A stretch of 21,406 nt of DNA, taken from positions 17,761-39,166 of the forward strand of contig DDVH01000058.1 of assembly GCA_002345215.1 (NCBI GenBank), written 5' to 3'. A program made the translations under genes and the position numbers. The notes below the pieces were generated by a model, which made no database searches, was not told the DNA's origin, and saw only the letters and a list, made by a program, of their open reading frames with translations. Positions 1-6,779 of the stretch are shown in pieces (position 1 is the first letter of the stretch; each line of letters opens with the position of its first letter). The DNA is from Anaerolineales bacterium UBA2317. GTDB lineage: Bacteria > Chloroflexota > Anaerolineae > Anaerolineales > Villigracilaceae.

Positions 1-64
1 TTTTATAAAACAAAAACTGACCGCTGTGTATAGTACAGTAGTAATAAAATTTCGCAATTCCATA

Positions 65-93
65 TTGTCTTGTAGATAATTCTGATATACAAT
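65..93 (+). promoter_or_regulatory. Sigma70-like promoter of the zinc-ribbon gene
   Basis: TTGTCT (65-70) and TACAAT (88-93) are separated by exactly 17 bases. Transcription would start near 100, only about four bases before the ATG at 104. No Shine-Dalgarno sequence lies in front of that ATG, so the mRNA would be leaderless or nearly so. The motif match is seen; promoter activity is inferred. Confidence 0.55.
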
Positions 94-103
94 TTCATAA
101 CTT

Positions 104-826
104 ATGAAAGCACTTAACTGTCCCAACTGCGGAGCAACTATCCCAGAAAAATCTATCAAAGCATCAGATTTGGTTGCATGTGAATTTTGTGGAACCACCT
201 TCCGCATTTCAAAAACCTTGACTCCCGAACCTGATATGGGAGATTTAATGCTTGGCGCAGATTTTAGTAATAACGTGATGCCAGGTTGGGAAGTGATGAA
301 TAAAGAATTACTAACATTTCATAAAGGCAATCCTCCTGAAATGCGCGGAAGTTATAAAGCCAATAAAAAGTCTTATTATGTTTTACAAAGTTCTGGCTTT
401 TTGGATGACTTCGATGCAAGCATCAGCATGAAGTTCACGGATGGTAATGAAGGTAAGATTCGCGCGGGGTTTTATCTACGCTTCACGCCAGATGGTGGCG
501 GGTATGCAGTTTTAGTCTCAGCGATTGGTTCATACACCATTGGTTATTATGTAAAAGATACAACACCAACAAATGAGTTAGTGTGGAAAGACTTAATCGC
601 TTGGTCAAATCATACTGCTTTGAAAACTGGCATGAACCAGACGAATCGTTTGCGAGTGATTTGCCATGATAAGAAATTTCAAGTCTATTTAAACGGCGTA
701 CTAGCAACTTCCTTCAAAGATGAACGTTTTAAGACTGGCAGATTATATGTTGCTGCAGTTCCAAGTGAAAATTCGGATTTAGATATCACCTTCTCTGACC
801 TGCAATTACGAGAAGTTATTAAATAA
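104..826 (+). CDS. Zinc-ribbon protein with C-terminal jelly-roll (LamG/DUF1080-like) domain
   Basis: A 240-residue soluble protein. The N-terminus carries a zinc-ribbon pattern, C6-x2-C9 and C26-x2-C29, inside CPNCG and CEFCG knuckles. After a linker, residues of about 50-238 look like an all-beta sandwich of the concanavalin/LamG or DUF1080 type: alternating hydrophobic strands, and near the C-terminus an RLRV...FQVYLNG...GRLYVAAV pattern typical of these folds. No catalytic residues can be identified, so the C-terminal part may bind a ligand or glycan rather than hydrolyse one. There is no signal peptide, so it is predicted to be cytoplasmic. The gene stands alone, has its own promoter and ends at a strong bidirectional terminator shared with the carbonic anhydrase gene. 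The ATG at 104 lacks a Shine-Dalgarno, in keeping with a leaderless transcript. The fold is inferred by pattern only and the function is unknown. Confidence 0.8.
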   Translation: MKALNCPNCGATIPEKSIKASDLVACEFCGTTFRISKTLTPEPDMGDLMLGADFSNNVMPGWEVMNKELLTFHKGNPPEMRGSYKANKKSYYVLQSSGFLDDFDASISMKFTDGNEGKIRAGFYLRFTPDGGGYAVLVSAIGSYTIGYYVKDTTPTNELVWKDLIAWSNHTALKTGMNQTNRLRVICHDKKFQVYLNGVLATSFKDERFKTGRLYVAAVPSENSDLDITFSDLQLREVIK

Positions 827-857
827 AAAAACGCTCCTTATAAGGAGCGTTTTTTTA
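825..857. terminator. Bidirectional intrinsic terminator
   Basis: A perfect 20-bp palindrome at 831-850 (arm ACGCTCCTTA) is flanked by an A-run on the left and a run of seven T on the right (851-857). It can therefore end transcription from both convergent genes, the zinc-ribbon gene (plus) and the carbonic anhydrase gene (minus). Confidence 0.9.
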
Positions 858-866
858 TGCACAAAT

Positions 867-1616
867 TTATGGAGTACTATCTTCTTCTAAAGAACGATTA
901 TTCAATGGTTGAACTGGGCGGTTATTTCCTTCTTCAAAGATAGATTCCAATGTACTTAACTGCTCAGAAGATACCTCCACCGGTGTAGTCATTAACAACC
1001 AACTCACCCCTTCTGAACATGGCGGCGTAGTGAGTGAGCCACTGTAACGAAATGTAGTTTGTATACTTGGTAATAAATCATTTGCATTGATACTCACACC
1101 AGCATCTTGCGCATCACTTTTTTGCTTGGGTAGGTTTTCAATGAAAGGTTGATAGGCTTCGTTTTGCGAACCTTCCTCCAAAAGAATACCGACAACAGCC
1201 AATTTACCCTCTGCATTTTTATGCACAATATGTAATTCAGCAGGAAATTCTTTACCATCAACAGTATGCTCACTGGGCGCATGATAATGAAATTGAAGTA
1301 CATCATAACGAACTGAATCCAACTCGATATAACTGCCCGCATCATAATTGACCTGAACTGTGTGCCCGTTGTTGAAAATATTTACTTGGCTTGATTCATA
1401 GTGAAAGACAATGTTTGCTAAATCTTGTTCACTCGGTGCAGAAATATCAATGGGAGATTGATGCGTACCCGTTCCACAAACTGCATAAGAATCATCTAAC
1501 TCTCCCCAATGTTGCGGACCTTCTTCACCTTCATACGTCCAATGAGGCGATTGTGATTGTGGAGCACATGCTCCGATGAAAAAAATAAAAATAGATGTTA
1601 ATAAAGCAAGTCTCAT
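867..1616 (-). CDS. Alpha-class carbonic anhydrase, predicted lipoprotein
   Basis: A 249-residue secreted enzyme that interconverts CO2 and bicarbonate. The N-terminus is a lipoprotein signal peptide: a short hydrophobic stretch, then an IGAC lipobox with C17 as the lipidated residue, so the enzyme should be tethered outside the cytoplasmic membrane. The alpha-CA hallmarks are all present: HWxYxGxxGPxxWG near residue 25, QSPIDI at 53-58, NNGH with H85 at the proton-shuttle position, zinc ligands H110, H112 and H129, and SGSLTTPPC at 192-200. C47 and C200 are placed to form the usual disulfide. The length is normal for a bacterial alpha-CA. The start has an AGGAGA ribosome site just upstream. 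The gene begins 19 bases after the diguanylate cyclase stop codon, so the two are probably co-transcribed. A role in carbon or pH handling at the cell surface is inferred from the family. Confidence 0.95.
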   Translation of the reverse strand: MRLALLTSIFIFFIGACAPQSQSPHWTYEGEEGPQHWGELDDSYAVCGTGTHQSPIDISAPSEQDLANIVFHYESSQVNIFNNGHTVQVNYDAGSYIELDSVRYDVLQFHYHAPSEHTVDGKEFPAELHIVHKNAEGKLAVVGILLEEGSQNEAYQPFIENLPKQKSDAQDAGVSINANDLLPSIQTTFRYSGSLTTPPCSEGVSWLLMTTPVEVSSEQLSTLESIFEEGNNRPVQPLNNRSLEEDSTP

Positions 1617-1635
1617 TATTTCTCCTGATTGTTTA

Positions 1636-3186
1636 TTAAAGTTTTACATCTTGCCAAGTGACAACACGATTCCGCCCTGTGGCTTTGGCATGGTACATGG
1701 CTTTATCTGCCATTGCAATTAACTCTTCGCCACTACTCCCACTCACAGGGAATTCTGCAATACCACAAGAGATGGTTGTTTTTATTTCTTTACCATCTTT
1801 CAAAAAATAACTCTCTTTGAAAGAAAGTCGCCATTTTTCAGCAATCTGTTTTGCAATTTCTATATTGATATTAGGCAGAATTGTTAAAAATTCTTCGCCT
1901 CCATAACGACAGACGATATCTTCTACTCGTGTTTGATTCATCAATTGTTTAGCAAAGTTTTTTAATACATCATCGCCTACATGATGACCAAATGTATCGT
2001 TTAATTTTTTAAAGTGGTCAATATCTATCATGATTAAACTAACAGGATAATTTTCTCGTTTTGCGCGAGATAATTCGCGTTCGAGGGTTTCACTTAAATA
2101 ACGGCGATTATATAAGCCTGTTAATGGGTCACGAATGGCTTGTTCTTGTAATTCGGCTTGGGCTGTTTTGAGTGGTGTAATATCTCGCCAAACGACCAAA
2201 CGTCCGAGAAAATTTTTACGGCGATCATGTAATGAAGATATTTTTAAATCCAGAAATGTGCGGTTTGAATCTTCAATGATTACTTCCGTACGAATATCAT
2301 TTACATCATAAAAGTCTTTAGCAACATCAGACCAGGTTGCAAAAGTCTCTTCAACGGTTTGACCAATTTTGGGTTGCTGAACCATGCCTAACGTCTGGGA
2401 TGCGGCGGCGTTAAAATCCACGAGGCGGTTTTGAGAATCTAAAACCACAACTCCATCACTCATATTCTCAATCAATACATCGCGTGCAATCGGAAGAATA
2501 TCTAGCAAACGATAACGAAGCAAGGCGTATGTAAATGCTAATCCTGTAATTGTGAAAGAGAAGGGCGTGTTATCTGCATTGTCAAATGGACTTAATCCAG
2601 AGATAAAAATAATACTATTGAGCCATGGAAAACCGATGCCAAATAAAATAATGCCCAATTGATTTCTATAAATTCCTGTAGTTTGATTGAAGCGACGAAT
2701 AAAAACTATCATGCCAATTAAAATTAAGATGTAAGAATAAATTGTGTTCGCCCAAAAGACAGGACCTGCATCTAAAATCATGCCGATGTTTTGAGTGGCT
2801 TTGCCCGCAAAAAATAAATTGTGATATGAATCAGTGAACATCAAAATTAAAACGAGAACAGGTACAACGATTAATCCAATAATCACAGGGCGTTTCACCC
2901 ATTCATTTAATTCGCAAATTTGTAAAGCAAACACTAGCAAGGCAGGCGGAACTGTAACCACACCCACATAAGTAACGTATAACCAAAAATTAGGGTAAGG
3001 TGCAGGTGCTTTTGCCCAAAATAAACTATAGGTGATATCCCACCAACTTAAGGCAAACATCAAAACCATCAATGGGACAGAGCCCAAGGCATTACGACGC
3101 GTTTGAAAAATAATGACTCCCCCAATGAAGCAGATTATTCCTGCCACGAGTAAAGCCGCACTAAAACCTGTATTTGGTGGAATCAT
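1636..3186 (-). CDS. Membrane diguanylate cyclase: 7TM sensor, PAS, GGDEF
   Basis: A 516-residue signalling enzyme predicted to make cyclic di-GMP from two GTP. The first 225 residues form about seven membrane helices resembling the 7TM N-terminal module of histidine kinases. Residues of about 230-340 are a PAS domain ending in the usual WRDIT linker. The GGDEF domain spans about 345-516. The active-site loop is GGEEF (429-433), and an RVED motif at 420-423 lies five residues before it, which is the RxxD inhibitory I-site. The enzyme should therefore be active and product-inhibited. No EAL or HD-GYP domain follows. Upstream there is no clear Shine-Dalgarno for the ATG at 3186; a TATAAT-like box sits at 3241-3246 (minus sense) but its -35 is poor. 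The carbonic anhydrase gene follows after 19 bases. The signal sensed is unknown. Confidence 0.93.
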   Translation of the reverse strand: MIPPNTGFSAALLVAGIICFIGGVIIFQTRRNALGSVPLMVLMFALSWWDITYSLFWAKAPAPYPNFWLYVTYVGVVTVPPALLVFALQICELNEWVKRPVIIGLIVVPVLVLILMFTDSYHNLFFAGKATQNIGMILDAGPVFWANTIYSYILILIGMIVFIRRFNQTTGIYRNQLGIILFGIGFPWLNSIIFISGLSPFDNADNTPFSFTITGLAFTYALLRYRLLDILPIARDVLIENMSDGVVVLDSQNRLVDFNAAASQTLGMVQQPKIGQTVEETFATWSDVAKDFYDVNDIRTEVIIEDSNRTFLDLKISSLHDRRKNFLGRLVVWRDITPLKTAQAELQEQAIRDPLTGLYNRRYLSETLERELSRAKRENYPVSLIMIDIDHFKKLNDTFGHHVGDDVLKNFAKQLMNQTRVEDIVCRYGGEEFLTILPNINIEIAKQIAEKWRLSFKESYFLKDGKEIKTTISCGIAEFPVSGSSGEELIAMADKAMYHAKATGRNRVVTWQDVKL

Positions 3187-3292
3187 TTGATGAGGTTGTC
3201 TCTTTTCTATATAGAGTGACCAAACAAATTTCTAGAGAACATTATACCTTTCCAAGTACATCATATTTTTATTAACCTGCCCCTTCGTTTAG

Positions 3293-3321
3293 TTGCGGAT
3301 TGGTCTAATTGGTCTTATAGT
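3293..3321 (+). promoter_or_regulatory. Candidate promoter of the ABC exporter gene
   Basis: TTGCGG (3293-3298) and TATAGT (3316-3321) are 17 bases apart. The -10 box and spacer lie inside the left arm of the periodic inverted repeat at 3303-3369. If this promoter is used, the left arm is mostly not transcribed, and the repeat would act mainly as DNA (an operator) rather than as an RNA hairpin. The -35 box is weak. Confidence 0.4.
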
Positions 3322-3402
3322 CAAACAAATCTGACTTGTCAGACCTTTGACTTTTTAGACCATTAAGACTTTTTAAACTAGTTAGGCCAATTAGACGAGG
3401 AG
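3303..3402 (+). repeat. Nonamer-periodic inverted repeat upstream of the ABC exporter
   Basis: From 3349 to 3402 the sequence reads as six consecutive 9-base units starting at 3349, 3358, 3367, 3376, 3385 and 3394, with rough consensus GACYWWTTA (for example GACTTTTTA and GACCATTAA). On the left side (about 3303-3322) the same unit occurs in reverse complement as GTC-anchored steps. The two halves pair: 3303-3325 is an imperfect inverted repeat of 3346-3369, with a small stem CTGAC/GTCAG (3331-3335 with 3338-3342) at its centre. Separately, GTCTAATTGG (3303-3312) matches CCAATTAGAC (3387-3396) exactly in reverse complement. The last unit contains the ribosome site of the exporter gene. Confidence 0.75.
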
Positions 3403-3410
3403 ACTTACTT

Positions 3411-5357
3411 ATGCACTACGGCTGGTGGATGTCTATGAAACAAGGGGATGAAAAACCTACCATTACAAGAGAACTTTTATTGCGCGTGCTCACCTACGCA
3501 CGCGGATATTGGTGGCACATCGGCGGAATGCTTGTGACAATTTTATTGACGACGGCATTGTCTTTGCTCACGCCTTTAATTTTCCGCAACATGATTGATG
3601 TTGTAATTCCCAACAAAGACATTAACGGTTTGATGTTATTAAGCCTTTCGTTGCTTTTGATTCCCGCACTCACTGGCGGAATTAACGTAATTCAACGCAA
3701 GTTAAATTCAACTGTTGGTGAAGGCGTGATTTATGATTTACGTTCCAGTTTATTTTCAAAATTGCAACGCATGTCATTAAGATTTTTCACCAACACAAAA
3801 CCTGGTGAATTGATGAGTCGCTTAAACAATGACGTGGTCGGCGCACAAAACGCAATCAGCAACACCATTGTAAACATCGTCACCAATTTTATTGAAGCGA
3901 TTGGTTTGTTAATCGTCATGCTCACATTGGAATGGCGATTAACGCTCGTTAGCATTTTGATTCTGCCATTATTTATCATCGCCGCCCAAAGGCTTGGAAA
4001 TATCTTAAGAGACATCGCACGCGCATCCATGGAAACCAATGCCCAAATGAATGCACACATGAACGAAACATTAAACATCGGCGGTGCATTGCTTGTTAAA
4101 TTATTTGGTCGCACAATTGAAGAAGAAAATAGATTTCGTCAACGTGCCGCCAATGTTCGCGATATCGGCATTCGTCGTGCCACTATTGGTTCAACTTTTT
4201 TTGTTATCTTTGGTTTGGTCAGTGCTGTTGGCACAGCACTTGTTTATGGTCTCGGCGGATATTTTGTCATCACCGATGTTTTCACAGTTGGTACCATTGT
4301 CGCGTTTGGTTCATATCTCGGAAATTTATATGGCACGTTGCAGGGTCTGGCTGGCGCGCCTGTTGAATTTTCAACCAGCATGGTTTCATTTGAACGTGTC
4401 TTTGAAGTTATTGATTTACCACAAGACATTGAAGAAAAAGAAAATGCAATCGAATTAAAAAATGTAAATGGCAAAATTGAATTTGATAACGTTTCTTTCA
4501 ACTATCATATTGATTCAAACAAATTATTGAAAGATGTTAAACGCTATGGCAGAACGCAAGATGTAGGTGCTGTTTTGTCTTTGTCAGATAAAAAGACTGA
4601 TGATAATAAAAAAGATGAAGATCCCGCTTCAGACTCAGGGACAGTTGATTCTGTTTCCCAAGCACGAGATGTCGCTTTAGAAAATATCACCTTCACCGCA
4701 TCGCCTGGACAATTAATTGCGTTAGTCGGTCCATCCGGTGCAGGAAAAACCACAACCACATATCTAATTCCAAGATTATATGACCCAACTGATGGAGTCA
4801 TTCGCATTGACGGACATGACCTAAAAGATGTAACTCTTGATTCACTTTCACATGCCATCGGCATGGTGACTCAAGAAACATATTTATTTCATGACACCAT
4901 TCGCACAAATTTGACTTATGCAAAAATGGATGCGACCCAAGCAGAAATTGAATCCGCCGCCAAAGCCGCCAACATTCATAACTTTATTATAGATTTACCC
5001 GATGGTTATGACACAATCGTTGGTGAAAGAGGTTATCGTTTAAGTGGCGGAGAAAAACAACGCATTGCTTTAGCACGTGTGATTCTCAAAGACCCGCGCA
5101 TTTTAGTTTTAGATGAAGCCACAAGTCATCTCGATAGTGAGTCTGAATCCCTGATTCAAGAAGCCTTAAAACGAGTCATGGCTGGACGAACATCCATTGT
5201 GATTGCACATCGTTTATCCACAATCCTCGCCGCTGATTTAATTTTGGTGATGGATAAAGGAAAAATTGTTGAAAAAGGCACACATGATGAGTTAATAGCC
5301 ATGAATGGTTTGTATGCTCAATTGTACGAAACGCAATTTAGAGGGGAAAAGATTTAA
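3411..5357 (+). CDS. ABC exporter half-transporter (fused membrane and ATPase domains)
   Basis: A 648-residue MsbA/MdlB-type exporter subunit that should work as a dimer in the cytoplasmic membrane. The substrate cannot be told from sequence. Residues of about 25-325 hold six membrane helices of the type I exporter fold. The ATPase domain follows: Walker A GPSGAGKT (440-447), Q-loop Q488, signature LSGGE (544-548), Walker B ILVLDE (564-569), D-loop SHLD (572-575) and switch H600. All catalytic residues are intact. The first beta-strand of the nucleotide-binding domain (IEFDNVSFNY, 356-365) is separated from the next (ALENITF, 422-428) by about 56 residues rather than the usual dozen or so; the extra stretch is hydrophilic and rich in Lys, Asp and Ser. 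The start has GAGGAG eight bases upstream; a second ATG seven codons in is less well placed. No partner half-transporter gene is adjacent, which suggests a homodimer. Confidence 0.95.
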   Translation: MHYGWWMSMKQGDEKPTITRELLLRVLTYARGYWWHIGGMLVTILLTTALSLLTPLIFRNMIDVVIPNKDINGLMLLSLSLLLIPALTGGINVIQRKLNSTVGEGVIYDLRSSLFSKLQRMSLRFFTNTKPGELMSRLNNDVVGAQNAISNTIVNIVTNFIEAIGLLIVMLTLEWRLTLVSILILPLFIIAAQRLGNILRDIARASMETNAQMNAHMNETLNIGGALLVKLFGRTIEEENRFRQRAANVRDIGIRRATIGSTFFVIFGLVSAVGTALVYGLGGYFVITDVFTVGTIVAFGSYLGNLYGTLQGLAGAPVEFSTSMVSFERVFEVIDLPQDIEEKENAIELKNVNGKIEFDNVSFNYHIDSNKLLKDVKRYGRTQDVGAVLSLSDKKTDDNKKDEDPASDSGTVDSVSQARDVALENITFTASPGQLIALVGPSGAGKTTTTYLIPRLYDPTDGVIRIDGHDLKDVTLDSLSHAIGMVTQETYLFHDTIRTNLTYAKMDATQAEIESAAKAANIHNFIIDLPDGYDTIVGERGYRLSGGEKQRIALARVILKDPRILVLDEATSHLDSESESLIQEALKRVMAGRTSIVIAHRLSTILAADLILVMDKGKIVEKGTHDELIAMNGLYAQLYETQFRGEKI

Positions 5358-5363
5358 GTTAAA

Positions 5364-5372
5364 TGCTATAAT
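5364..5372 (+). promoter_or_regulatory. Extended -10 promoter of the four-TM protein gene
   Basis: TGCTATAAT at 5364-5372 is a consensus -10 with the TGn extension. No good -35 lies upstream, which extended -10 promoters tolerate. Transcription would start near 5379, giving a short leader with AGAGG ahead of the ATG at 5403. Confidence 0.5.
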
Positions 5373-5402
5373 CTCATGAAAAAATAAAGAAGAGGTTTAT
5401 TA

Positions 5403-5984
5403 ATGGAATCTTTAGGCTCCAAACTACCAGATAATACTATTGAGTATATTGGTATTGGTTCTTTGCATTTTTTAGGAGCTTTTATGATTATTGATAAATT
5501 TACAGTGTGGTATGGCTGGGTTGAAGTTATGTCAAGAGCACCTATTTGGACAGTTGTCGTTGCTGTGCCTGCAATATTTTTTTCATATATTATAGGTTTT
5601 ATTTCTATAATTATTTCGGATTTTATTTTTTCATTGTTGGGGTTTAGAAAGAAAGATAGCGATATTACTGAATTCCTAAAAATTGCATTATCAAACAATT
5701 ATGCAATTTTTCAGAATTATCAGGAAACTAACAAATCAAGAAGGATATTGTCAGGTGTTTCATTAGGTTTTCTTACTATATCACTAGGTATATTTTTCCA
5801 ACTCAGCAGACCATCTCCTGCTGATAATATCAATCTAGCTTTTCAAGTGATGGGGTTTGGCTTCATACTTTTAACAATAATATGCATTTCACTAGCAATA
5901 TCATTAACCAAAAGAAATAAGTTACTAGTGAATAAATTTGATGAAGTATTAAAACCTGAAAAGCAAAAGCCTAATAAAAAGTAA
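5403..5984 (+). CDS. Four-TM membrane protein of unknown function
   Basis: 193 residues that I do not recognise as any named family. Hydrophobic stretches at about 14-33, 46-77, 116-134 and 147-167 suggest four membrane passes, perhaps more if the long second stretch crosses twice. The middle loop (about 80-112) and the C-terminal tail are charged; the tail is lysine-rich (KPEKQKPNKK). The start at 5403 is supported by AGAGG seven bases upstream and an extended -10 promoter 30 bases further up. The gene lies alone between the ABC exporter and the TetR gene. Its coding sequence is visibly more AT-rich than its neighbours, with long T runs and many ATA codons, which may mean recent acquisition, although membrane proteins are biased toward T anyway. 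Confidence 0.75.
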   Translation: MESLGSKLPDNTIEYIGIGSLHFLGAFMIIDKFTVWYGWVEVMSRAPIWTVVVAVPAIFFSYIIGFISIIISDFIFSLLGFRKKDSDITEFLKIALSNNYAIFQNYQETNKSRRILSGVSLGFLTISLGIFFQLSRPSPADNINLAFQVMGFGFILLTIICISLAISLTKRNKLLVNKFDEVLKPEKQKPNKK

Positions 5985-6046
5985 CAATTCATATAACTTT
6001 ATAAAAGTAAGTATAGTAGCGACTAATTTCAAGTTTTTAACACCCC

Positions 6047-6075
6047 TTGACAACTTACTAACTAGTAAGTAAAAT
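6047..6075 (+). promoter_or_regulatory. Strong promoter of the TetR gene, leaderless
   Basis: A perfect TTGACA -35 (6047-6052), a 17-base spacer and a TAAAAT -10 (6070-6075). The expected start of transcription is 6082-6083, and the ATG of the TetR gene is at 6083. There is no room for a Shine-Dalgarno, so the mRNA should be leaderless. Confidence 0.8.
6053..6070. promoter_or_regulatory. TetR operator, copy 1
   Basis: ACTTACTA-AC-TAGTAAGT is a perfect 8-bp inverted repeat around two bases. It fills the spacer between the -35 and -10 boxes, so a bound repressor would block RNA polymerase. The same two half-sites occur at 6742-6759 ahead of the hydrolase gene. Autorepression by the TetR protein encoded next to it is the natural reading. 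Confidence 0.85.
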
Positions 6076-6082
6076 CTATCCG

Positions 6083-6658
6083 ATGGTCAAGATTGAGAAC
6101 TCAAAGAAAACAATCATAAATCTGGCTGAATCCTTGTTGCAAGACAAAGGCTTCAACGGATTCAGTTATGCCAATATTTCGGCTGAATTGGGCGTGAAGA
6201 ATGCCGCCATTCATTATCACTTTCCCAGCAAAGAAGATTTAGGAATCGCTGTCATTCATCGGTATCGTGAACGCTTCAAATTATGGATTAATAACTCGCG
6301 CGTCAAAGATTTATCTCCAGTAGATAAATTGAATTGGTTTTTTAGCATCTATTCCAACTTTCGGGCAGATAATGGCAAAGTATGTTTGGTCGGTTCGTTA
6401 GAAGCAGAATTTAATTCCATACCGGAAGGTTTGAGGAAAGAAGTCGAAGCCTTGCACAGAGAAATGTTGACATGGCTAGAATCAACTCTCAGCGAAGGAA
6501 AAGAAGCGGGAGTCTTTCAATTCAATGGAACACCTGCTAGCAAAGCCGCTTTAATTTATTCCAGTGTGCAAGGTGCTTTGCAAATGGCGCGTGCTTTAGG
6601 AACAAAAAAGTTTAAGGATGTTATCGAGCAACACAAACAAGATTTGCTCGTTTCATAA
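6083..6658 (+). CDS. TetR/AcrR-family transcriptional repressor
   Basis: A 191-residue one-component regulator. Residues of about 8-55 form the three-helix DNA-binding head: an AESLLQDKGFNGFSYANI-type first part, then the recognition helix region with the hallmark AAIHYHFPSKEDL (about 41-53). Residues of about 60-190 are the all-helical ligand-binding and dimerisation part, whose sequence does not reveal the ligand. The length is typical. The start at 6083 fits the head domain and coincides with the predicted transcription start, hence a leaderless mRNA. The same 18-bp palindrome sits in this gene's promoter and in front of the downstream alpha/beta hydrolase gene. The protein most likely represses both itself and the hydrolase, and is probably released by a substrate or product of that enzyme. 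Confidence 0.93.
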   Translation: MVKIENSKKTIINLAESLLQDKGFNGFSYANISAELGVKNAAIHYHFPSKEDLGIAVIHRYRERFKLWINNSRVKDLSPVDKLNWFFSIYSNFRADNGKVCLVGSLEAEFNSIPEGLRKEVEALHREMLTWLESTLSEGKEAGVFQFNGTPASKAALIYSSVQGALQMARALGTKKFKDVIEQHKQDLLVS

Positions 6659-6660
6659 AA

Positions 6661-6723
6661 TGTAGGGGCGACCCACCCAGAATGATCAAAAACCTTTATC
6701 AATCTTGACGGGTCGCCCCTACA
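6661..6723. repeat. TGTAGGGGC-ended hairpin repeat, copy A
   Basis: A perfect 14-bp inverted repeat: TGTAGGGGCGACCC at 6661-6674 pairs with its reverse complement at 6710-6723, around a 35-base loop. It begins two bases after the TetR stop codon. The T-run needed for an intrinsic terminator is absent on the plus strand (A-run instead). It shares its TGTAGGGGC end with copies B and C in this window. Confidence 0.85.
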
Positions 6724-6741
6724 AAAAAATTTGCCATCGAA

Positions 6742-6759
6742 ACTTACTAAGTAGTAAGT
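6742..6759. promoter_or_regulatory. TetR operator, copy 2, in the hydrolase promoter region
   Basis: ACTTACTA-AG-TAGTAAGT has half-sites identical to those of copy 1 at 6053-6070; only one base of the two-base centre differs. A weak promoter may overlap it, with TTGCCA at 6731-6736 and TAAGTT at 6755-6760. Control of the hydrolase by the upstream TetR protein is strongly suggested. Confidence 0.85.
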
Positions 6760-6779
6760 TCAATAAAGGAGAAAATAAA

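Noticed and set aside
1..64. Feature at the left edge
   Set aside because: Only AT-rich sequence before the promoter at 65; no coding or structural signal could be supported.
3303..3402. CRISPR-like array or T-box/riboswitch leader
   Set aside because: The units are 9 bases with no unique spacers, so not CRISPR. No T-box, specifier loop or known aptamer core is visible, and a likely promoter lies inside the left arm.
5366..5698. Minus-strand reading frame of 110 codons opposite the four-TM gene
   Set aside because: It has no ribosome site, lies opposite a gene with promoter and ribosome site, and reads as a shadow of its hydrophobic codons.
6705..6779. Longer start for the alpha/beta hydrolase
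   Set aside because: It would translate through the hairpin end and the TetR operator, has no ribosome site, and the ATG at 6780 has a good AAAGGAG.
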